Source: Streptomyces bacillaris
GTDB taxonomy: Bacteria > Actinomycetota > Actinomycetes > Streptomycetales > Streptomycetaceae
Assembly: GCF_003268675.1 (NCBI RefSeq)
Contig: NZ_CP029378.1
Span: 2,604,001 to 2,668,000 of the forward strand
DNA length: 64,000 bases
Direction of reading: 5' to 3'
Below are positions 58,210 through 64,000 of this stretch, in pieces. Numbering within the stretch: the first letter of the stretch is position 1; every line of letters starts with the position of its first letter. Both the position numbers and the translations under genes were made by a program. The notes beneath the pieces are model-generated. The model was not told where the DNA came from and searched no databases. It saw only the letters and a list, made by a program, of their open reading frames with translations.

Positions 58210-59769
58210 CTACGCGAACCGCTGCTTCGCGCTGCCGTCGCACGTCTGGAGCTTGAGCGGGTCCTTGGCCCCGGCCAGCGTCAGACAGAGTCCGGTCGCG
58301 GCGGCCGGGCGGATGGTGCCCGCCTGGCGGACGAACTTCTGGTTGGCCGCGCCCGCGCAGTTCCACACGATGAGCGTGGCGCCCGCGGTGTACTTGGCGC
58401 CGGAGACGTCCAGGCACCGGTCGTGGCTGAGCGCGGTGCGCAGGGTCTGCGTACCGGTGTCGTACCACCAGTTCTGGTTGCGGCCGCCGTGGCAGTCCCA
58501 GCCGCCGATCGCGGTGCCGTTACGGGTCACCGAGGCGGGGACGTCCACGCAGGTGCCGGTGGCCTCGTTCCGTACGGGGACGAACTGGTCGTCCCAGGCG
58601 CCGGGCTGGAGCACCGGGGTGCCGGTGCTGGCCGGGTCGGCACAGCTCGCCTCGCGGAGGCCGGAGGCGTACAGCTGGGTGAGGCAGGAGGCGAAGGCGC
58701 GGTGGCCCGCGGCGTTGGGGTGGAAGGACTGGCGTACGGAGTTCTCGTCGGGCAGTCCGGGCTTGCTCAGGTCGATGTAGAGCCCGCGCGCCCAGGGGGC
58801 CTCGCTGCACACCTCGTGGCCGTGGAAGAGGCGGGAGTTGTCGAGGTAGGTGGCGCCCGTGGAGGCGGCCGCCTCGCGCATGCCGACCTGGAAGGCGGGG
58901 ACGGCGGTGTTGCGGCCCCAGACGGTGTCGGAGTCGTACCCCATGCCGCCGCAGATGAGCTTGCCGGGGAAGTCCGGGTTGTCCCGGAAGTCGGGGCCGA
59001 TCGGGCTCGGGTAGCCCATCAGGACGAGCTTGTAGTCGTCGTTCGCGTATCCGGCGTCGGTCATCACGGTGCGCAGGTCGCGGACCGTGGCCTCGACCTT
59101 GGGGACCAGCGCGTCCACGCGGGCCTGCCAGCCGCCCGCGTACTTGGGCTCGCACGGGCCCTGGAGGGTGATGTAGCGGACCACGCAGTCGGTCATGACC
59201 GGGCCGAACTGGAGGTCGTCGTTGGCCCCGGCGACCAGGACGACCATCTTGATCCGGGTGTTGCGGGCCTTGATGGCCAGGCTGTCGCTCTGGACCAGCT
59301 CGTCGGCGTACTGCTTGTTTCCGCCGATTTTGATGTTCCCGGTATAGGCACCGGAGCACGAGACGTTGTACGTGACGTCCGCCGCGATGCCCGTGCGGTG
59401 GATGGCGGCCTCCGGCGAGCGATGGCACCAGTTGTCCGGCCCGTTGGTGCCGGGGTCGTAGGTGCCGACGCCCTCGCCGGAGATCTCGCTGTCGCCCAGC
59501 GAGATCAGCCCGGTCTTCCGTTCGGCGAGCGGCCGTTCGGCCGGACTGCCGTACAGCTGGGTGGCCTCGGCCGCCCGGATCGTCTCGAGCGCGGGCGGGA
59601 GAGGAGTGGATGCGAGTGTGCCGGTGCCGGTACCCGAATCGGCCGCGCCGGCCGGTCCGGCGACCGCCAGAGTGGTGGCGGCCACCGCGAACACGGCGGT
59701 GACGGCGGCCGTGCGGCGGAGCCGGTGAAGGCTGCGGAGCCCTCGGATTCTGAGCCTGGTGCGCCTCAT
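58210..59769 (-). CDS. Secreted SGNH/GDSL hydrolase with C-terminal ricin-type lectin domain
   Basis: 519 residues. A long Arg-rich signal peptide (ending about 43) is followed by an SGNH hydrolase domain with block I LISLGDSEISGEG (Ser nucleophile), block III AGANDD (Asn) and block V SFHPNAAGH (His). A ricin B beta-trefoil then spans about 390-519, with QNWWYD, DRCLDVSG and NQKF repeats. It probably deacylates a polysaccharide or lipid while the lectin part holds the sugar polymer. It is divergent from fumC. Confidence 0.92.
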   Translation of the reverse strand: MRRTRLRIRGLRSLHRLRRTAAVTAVFAVAATTLAVAGPAGAADSGTGTGTLASTPLPPALETIRAAEATQLYGSPAERPLAERKTGLISLGDSEISGEGVGTYDPGTNGPDNWCHRSPEAAIHRTGIAADVTYNVSCSGAYTGNIKIGGNKQYADELVQSDSLAIKARNTRIKMVVLVAGANDDLQFGPVMTDCVVRYITLQGPCEPKYAGGWQARVDALVPKVEATVRDLRTVMTDAGYANDDYKLVLMGYPSPIGPDFRDNPDFPGKLICGGMGYDSDTVWGRNTAVPAFQVGMREAAASTGATYLDNSRLFHGHEVCSEAPWARGLYIDLSKPGLPDENSVRQSFHPNAAGHRAFASCLTQLYASGLREASCADPASTGTPVLQPGAWDDQFVPVRNEATGTCVDVPASVTRNGTAIGGWDCHGGRNQNWWYDTGTQTLRTALSHDRCLDVSGAKYTAGATLIVWNCAGAANQKFVRQAGTIRPAAATGLCLTLAGAKDPLKLQTCDGSAKQRFA

Positions 59770-59803
59770 TGCGCCTCCCGGGTGTGTGGTTACCCCGGGT
59801 ATT

Positions 59804-59815
59804 TACTGGCCGGTA
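59804..59815. promoter_or_regulatory. Near-palindrome between lipase and fumC
   Basis: TACTGGCCGGTA is a 12-bp near-palindrome in the 107-bp gap between the divergent lipase and fumC genes. Such TACnGGCCnGTA words resemble TetR/FadR-type operators, but no regulator gene is adjacent. Confidence 0.3.
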
Positions 59816-59876
59816 GGCGACTTGGGAATAGCTGGAACAAGACATGTGCTCATCTTTTGCAGGAGGTTTAAACACG

Positions 59877-61292
59877 ATGGCCGACGCGACGACAGATCCG
59901 CAGGACAGCGCGGAGTTCCGGATCGAGCACGACTCGATGGGTGAGGTGAAGGTCCCCCTTCACGCCAAGTGGCGGGCGCAGACCCAGCGGGCGGTGGAGA
60001 ACTTCCCGCTCTCCGGGCAGCGGCTGGAGCGGGCGCACATCGAGGCGCTGGCCCGGATCAAGGGCGCGGCCGCCAAGGTCAACGCCGAACTGAAGGTGCT
60101 GGACCCGGAGGTCGCGGACGCGATCCAGGAGGCGGCGGCCGAGGTCGCGTCGGGCCGCTGGGACGCGCACTTCCCGGTCGACGTCTTCCAGACGGGCTCC
60201 GGCACCTCGTCGAACATGAACACCAACGAGGTCATCGCCACCCTCGCCACCGAGCGGCTCGGCCGCGAGGTCCACCCCAACGACCATGTCAACGCCTCGC
60301 AGTCCTCCAACGACGTCTTCCCCTCCTCCATCCACATCGCGGCGACCGCCGCCGTCACCGCCGATCTGATCCCCGCACTGGACCATCTGGCGGAATCCCT
60401 GGGGCGGAAATCAGCCGAGTTCGCGGAGGTCGTCAAGTCCGGCCGTACGCATCTGATGGACGCCACCCCGGTCACCCTCGGCCAGGAGTTCGGCGGCTAC
60501 GCGGCCCAGGTCCGCTACGGCGTGGAGCGGCTGCGCGCCTCCCTGCCCCGGCTGGCCGAACTCCCCCTGGGCGGTACGGCGGTGGGCACCGGCATCAACA
60601 CCCCGCCCGGCTTCTCCGCCGCCGTGATCGCGGAGGTGGCCGCCGCCACCGGGCTGCCGCTGACCGAGGCGCGCGACCACTTCGAGGCGCAGGGGGCCCG
60701 GGACGGGCTCGTGGAGACCTCGGGCCAGCTCCGTACGATCGCGGTCTCGCTCACCAAGATCTCCAACGACCTGCGGTGGATGGCCTCCGGGCCGCGCACC
60801 GGCCTCGCGGAGATCAACCTGCCCGACCTCCAGCCCGGCTCCTCGATCATGCCGGGCAAGGTCAACCCGGTGATCCCGGAGGCGGTCCTGATGGTCGCCG
60901 CCCAGGTCACCGGGAACGACGCCACGGTCGCCACGGCGGGCGCGGCCGGCAACTTCGAGCTGAACGTGATGCTCCCGGTCATCGCGAAGAACCTGCTGGA
61001 GTCCGTACGGCTGCTGGCCAACGCCTCCCGGCTGCTGGCCGACCGCACGGTGGACGGCATCACCGCCAACGTGGAGCGGGCCCGTGCCTACGCCGAGTCC
61101 TCCCCCTCGGTGGTCACCCCGCTCAACAAGTACATCGGCTACGAGGCGGCCGCGAAGGTCGCCAAGCAGTCGCTGAAGGACGGCACGACGATCCGCGAGA
61201 CCGTGCTCGCCGCCGGGTACGTGGAGCGCGGCGAGCTGACCCTGGAGCAACTGGACCAGGCGCTCGACGTGTTGCGGATGACACGGCCGTGA
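59877..61292 (+). CDS. fumC: Class II fumarate hydratase
   Basis: 471 residues of class II fumarase (aspartase/fumarase superfamily), iron-free and oxygen-stable. The signature [11 protein letters not shown] is present, with [26 protein letters not shown] and [21 protein letters not shown] as active-site regions. AGGAGG lies eleven bases before the ATG. A perfect 12-bp-stem terminator follows. Together with the class I enzyme upstream it gives the cell two routes for the same TCA-cycle step. Confidence 0.97.
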   Translation: MADATTDPQDSAEFRIEHDSMGEVKVPLHAKWRAQTQRAVENFPLSGQRLERAHIEALARIKGAAAKVNAELKVLDPEVADAIQEAAAEVASGRWDAHFPVDVFQTGSGTSSNMNTNEVIATLATERLGREVHPNDHVNASQSSNDVFPSSIHIAATAAVTADLIPALDHLAESLGRKSAEFAEVVKSGRTHLMDATPVTLGQEFGGYAAQVRYGVERLRASLPRLAELPLGGTAVGTGINTPPGFSAAVIAEVAAATGLPLTEARDHFEAQGARDGLVETSGQLRTIAVSLTKISNDLRWMASGPRTGLAEINLPDLQPGSSIMPGKVNPVIPEAVLMVAAQVTGNDATVATAGAAGNFELNVMLPVIAKNLLESVRLLANASRLLADRTVDGITANVERARAYAESSPSVVTPLNKYIGYEAAAKVAKQSLKDGTTIRETVLAAGYVERGELTLEQLDQALDVLRMTRP

Positions 61293-61297
61293 CGCGA

Positions 61298-61333
61298 GGG
61301 TCACCCGGGGCCCGTGGGGTTCCCGGGTGACCC
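61298..61333 (+). terminator. Perfect 12-bp-stem terminator of fumC
   Basis: GGGTCACCCGGG (61298-61309) pairs perfectly with CCCGGGTGACCC (61322-61333). The hairpin starts five bases past the fumC stop codon. Confidence 0.85.
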
Positions 61334-61407
61334 GTCCGGCGCCGCCCGGGCACACCGGGTGACCTGAGTCGCAGCGGGCGGGCGCGGACGCTCCGTAAGA
61401 TCCATCC

Positions 61408-62094
61408 ATGACAGGTACGGGAGAGTGCGCACGCTGGGCGCCGGGGGACCAGATCCTCTGGCGCTACCGCGACAACGGCCGGGCCCACCGGCCGCCCGGC
61501 GGACCGCCCGTGCACATCTGCCGCCCGGTGACCGTCGTCCAGGACACCGCCGAGCTGCTCGCCGTCTGGATGGCGCCCGGCACCGAGTGCGTCCGGCCGG
61601 TCCTGGCCGACGGCACCCAGGTGCACGCCGAACCGCTCGCCACCCGCTACACCGCCCCGCGCACCACGGCCCGCTCCACCTGGTTCGGCGCCGGGGTGCT
61701 GAAGCTGGCCCGGCCCGGGGACCCGTGGTCGGTCTGGCTCTTCTGGGACCGGGGGTGGACCTTCCGGAACTGGTACGTGAACCTGGAGGAGCCGCACACC
61801 CGGTGGGCCGGAGGGGTGGATTCCGAGGATCACTTTCTCGACATCTCCGTGCACCCGGACCGGAGCTGGAAGTGGCTCGACGAGGACGAGTTCGCCCAGG
61901 CGCAGCACGTCGGTCTGATGGACCGGGCGACCGCCGCCCGGGTCCGGGAGGCGGGGCTCGCAGCGGTCGAGGTGATCGCGGCGTGGGGCTCGCCGTTCCG
62001 GGACGGCTGGGAGCACTGGCGGCCCGATCCGGGGTGGCAGGTTCCGCCGCTGCCGGATGACTGGGACCGCACCCCTGCCCACATGCCGTCGTGA
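61408..62094 (+). CDS. DUF402 (FomD/nucleotidase-like) protein
   Basis: 228 residues of the DUF402 family, which includes FomD-type nucleotide or nucleotidyl-phosphonate hydrolases. The fold is recognised from WYVNLEEPHTRWAGGVDSEDHFLDISVHPDRSW (acidic metal-binding region, in two parts) and WLDEDEFAQAQ. By memory a homologue lies next to fumC in S. coelicolor too. The ATG follows a TAAGAT-like box at short distance. The substrate is unknown. Confidence 0.85.
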   Translation: MTGTGECARWAPGDQILWRYRDNGRAHRPPGGPPVHICRPVTVVQDTAELLAVWMAPGTECVRPVLADGTQVHAEPLATRYTAPRTTARSTWFGAGVLKLARPGDPWSVWLFWDRGWTFRNWYVNLEEPHTRWAGGVDSEDHFLDISVHPDRSWKWLDEDEFAQAQHVGLMDRATAARVREAGLAAVEVIAAWGSPFRDGWEHWRPDPGWQVPPLPDDWDRTPAHMPS

Positions 62095-62275
62095 GACCCT
62101 GGACGCACCCCGTGGGGGCCCGGTCGGCAGGCCCGGATCCCCGAGGGAGGCGCCGGCCGGTCCGGCGCGCGCCACACCGGATCTGACCACAAGTCATCGC
62201 ACCGGTCGTGCGGAACGGCGGGCCACGGACCCGGCCGGACCGCCCGGTCGCAGGCCACCACGAGGGGGTGGAGAC
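62095..62275. other. Leader region before small ORF and SpoIIE gene
   Basis: 180 bp with GC-rich hairpins (for example GGCCCGGTCGGCAGGCC near 62120) and no other clear element. It should contain the promoter for the downstream pair. Confidence 0.4.
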
Positions 62276-62488
62276 GTGTTCGCTGCCCGCTGCCACCCCG
62301 CCGTGAGCGCTCCGGCCGCCGCGCGGAACGTCGTCGTCCGGCCATCGTGCGGACGTTCGGTTTCAGCCCCGTCTGCCGGGGCATCCGCAGACAGCCGTTG
62401 TCCTCATCGCGGTCGCCGGGGCACAGTGGCGCCCCACGGGGCGACTGCCTCATACAACCGGCCCGGACGGACGGAATCCCACGCGTGA
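62276..62488 (+). CDS. Possible small leader ORF coupled to SpoIIE gene
   Basis: 70 codons from a GTG with GGTGGAG five bases upstream to a TGA that overlaps the GTG of the SpoIIE gene as GTGA. The product is rich in Ala, Arg, Ser and Pro with three Cys and matches no family I know. The spacing of ribosome site and the four-base overlap suggest translational coupling. Composition alone does not prove that it is coding, and a long leader is the alternative. Confidence 0.4.
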   Translation: MFAARCHPAVSAPAAARNVVVRPSCGRSVSAPSAGASADSRCPHRGRRGTVAPHGATASYNRPGRTESHA

Positions 62489-64000
62489 CGGAGCACCCCA
62501 CCTCCCACGAAGGCCGGCAGCCTCTCGCCGCCCGGCAGCAGGAGCGCACCCGGCCCCGGCAGCAGGACGCCACGGCCGCGGCCGCCGCTGCCGCGATCCC
62601 GTCGCCGGCCGCCGCGCCGAACCCGGGGACCGGAGCCGCCGCCCTCGCCGACGCCCAGGCGGCCACCCGCCGCGAGGGCGACCGGCTGCGCTTCGTCGGC
62701 GCGGCCACCCGGCGGATCGCCCGGGGCATAGACCTGGACGAGATCGTGCTCGGGCTCTGCCGGGCGAGCGTGCCGACGTTCTCCGACGCGATCCTGGTCT
62801 ATCTGCGCGACCCGCTCCCGGTCGGGGACGAGCGTCCGGTGAGCCCGTTCGTGCTGCGGCTGCGCCGGAGCGACCGGCTCCGCCACACCGACGAGGACGG
62901 CGAGGCGGCCCCCGAGACCGAGCGGCTGCGGCCGCTGCTCACCGACCCGACGGCCGATCTGATGCCCGCCGCCGAGCTGTGCGAGGTGCGGGCGGGCGGC
63001 GCGCTGGCGGAGGTGCTGCGCGGAGTGCGGCCGGTCTTCGGCGACTCGGCGGCGGCCCGCGCCGCCCTGCCCGAGCTGCTGGGCCCGGGGCGCCCGGTCC
63101 CCACCGGCCACCGGGCGATCCTCGCCCCGCTGCGCGGCAGACGCCGGGTGATCGGCGCCGCCGTCTTCGTACGGTCGACCGAGCGGCCCCCGTTCGAGGC
63201 CAGCGATCTGCTGGTCGCCGCCCAGTTGGCGACGCACACCGCGCTCGGCATCGACAAGGCCGTGCTGTACGGGCGCGAGGCCTACATCGCGGACGAGTTG
63301 CAGCGCACGATGCTCCCCGACTCGCTCCCCCAGCCCACCGGCGTACGCCTGGCGTCCCGCTATCTCCCGGCCGCCGAGACGGCCCGGGTCGGCGGCGACT
63401 GGTACGACGCGATCCCGCTGCCCGGCAGCCGGGTCGCCCTGGTCGTCGGGGATGTGATGGGCCACTCCATGACCTCCGCCGCGATCATGGGCCAGCTCCG
63501 GACGACGGCCCAGACCCTGGCCCAGCTGGACCTGCCGCCGCAGGAGGTGCTGCACCACCTGGACGAGCAGGCGCAGCGGCTCGGCAGCGACCGCATGGCC
63601 ACCTGCCTCTACGCGGTGTACGACCCCGTCGCGCACCGGATCACCATCGCCAACGCCGGACACCCGCCGCCCGTGCTGCTGCACCTGGGCGGCCGGGCCG
63701 AGGTGCTGCGGGTGCCGCCGGGCGCCCCGATCGGGGTGGGCGGGGTCGACTTCGAGGCCGTCGAGCTGGACGCCCCGGCCGGAGCCACGCTCCTCCTGTA
63801 CACGGACGGGCTCGTCGAGTCGCGGCTGCGGGACGTGTGGACGGGCATCGAGCAGCTGCGGGAGCGCCTCGCGGCGACCGCGCAGCTCACCGGGGACGAC
63901 CACTCCCCGCCGCTGGAGGCCCTCTGCGACGACGTGCTGGACATGCTGGGCCCGGGCGACCGGGACGACGACATCGCCCTGCTCGCCGCGCGCTTCGACG
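62485..64000 (+). CDS. GAF-SpoIIE protein phosphatase, 3' end outside window
   Basis: The first 505 codons of a PP2C/SpoIIE-type phosphatase. After an Ala/Gln/Pro-rich N-terminus, a GAF domain spans about 65-260. The SpoIIE phosphatase domain starts near 270, with metal-binding Asp in GGDWYD (303), GDVMGHS (321) and RDDDIALL (about 493). No stop is reached, so an additional C-terminal domain such as HATPase_c is possible. The GTG start lacks a strong ribosome site of its own and overlaps the stop of a small upstream frame. It should act on anti-anti-sigma factors. Confidence 0.9.
   Translation, partial: MTEHPTSHEGRQPLAARQQERTRPRQQDATAAAAAAAIPSPAAAPNPGTGAAALADAQAATRREGDRLRFVGAATRRIARGIDLDEIVLGLCRASVPTFSDAILVYLRDPLPVGDERPVSPFVLRLRRSDRLRHTDEDGEAAPETERLRPLLTDPTADLMPAAELCEVRAGGALAEVLRGVRPVFGDSAAARAALPELLGPGRPVPTGHRAILAPLRGRRRVIGAAVFVRSTERPPFEASDLLVAAQLATHTALGIDKAVLYGREAYIADELQRTMLPDSLPQPTGVRLASRYLPAAETARVGGDWYDAIPLPGSRVALVVGDVMGHSMTSAAIMGQLRTTAQTLAQLDLPPQEVLHHLDEQAQRLGSDRMATCLYAVYDPVAHRITIANAGHPPPVLLHLGGRAEVLRVPPGAPIGVGGVDFEAVELDAPAGATLLLYTDGLVESRLRDVWTGIEQLRERLAATAQLTGDDHSPPLEALCDDVLDMLGPGDRDDDIALLAARFD

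Noticed and set aside
62404..63903. 499-codon minus-strand frame at the right edge
   Set aside because: It is antisense to the GAF-SpoIIE gene, whose motifs are unmistakable on the plus strand.

Overview
The window is high-GC actinobacterial DNA and almost certainly comes from a Streptomyces chromosome. The evidence is the codon bias, the many GTG starts, a WhiB-like protein, DUF1707, DUF6542 and DUF5753 proteins, an ECF42-type sigma factor beside a YCII/DGPF protein, many secreted hydrolases, and sites matching the Streptomyces CebR and DasR operators. No rRNA, tRNA, CRISPR array, transposase or prophage was recognised.

Layout. 1-4.6 kb: the 5' part of typA (runs off the left edge) and an LpqW-like lipoprotein, separated by a 20-bp tandem repeat. 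4.9-7.6 kb: a secreted alpha/beta hydrolase, a methyltransferase and a GNAT acetyltransferase. 7.6-9.7 kb: a compact peptide locus. An unlisted 50-codon basic peptide gene overlaps the start of a protein-isoaspartyl-methyltransferase-like gene, which carries a frameshift, and a DUF5753 protein is divergent from both. This resembles the imiditide type of RiPP cluster and is the most interesting locus here. 9.9-20.7 kb: an accessory stretch with a small secreted protein, an ankyrin protein, MarR/enolase, a frameshifted M23-like protein, an M15 carboxypeptidase, secreted and membrane proteins, a GH6 cellulase behind a perfect CebR box, and a YCII/ECF42 pair whose sigma gene is broken by a small GC-rich hairpin insertion. 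20.7-31 kb: envelope functions and signalling, namely a Gtr-like glycosylation pair, a TPM-domain/PspA pair, a PAS-GAF-SpoIIE-HATPase phosphatase and a separate HATPase switch protein. 31-41 kb: regulators and secreted enzymes, including GntR, a GH18 chitinase with a DasR-type site, a subtilisin-like protease, a two-headed MerR with a divergent erythromycin-esterase-like gene, and a GH65 hydrolase with a discoidin-like end.

41-64 kb is mostly conserved core. It holds SPFH/NfeD, ychF, DUF6542, ppgK, ispH, an APC permease, xseA-xseB, a nitroreductase, DUF4245, glpX, a WhiB-like gene, DUF1707, class I fumarase, an M18 aminopeptidase, a GDSL lipase with a ricin lectin domain, fumC, a DUF402 protein and a second SpoIIE phosphatase (runs off the right edge). 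From memory, this order resembles the SCO5040-SCO5060 region of S. coelicolor.

Themes are polysaccharide and protein degradation under sugar-responsive repressors, envelope stress and glycosylation, and central carbon metabolism with two fumarases of different iron dependence. Three accessory genes are interrupted. Two have single-base losses in G/C runs, which may be sequencing artefacts, and one carries a hairpin-like insertion. Strong GC-rich hairpin terminators separate many of the convergent gene pairs.
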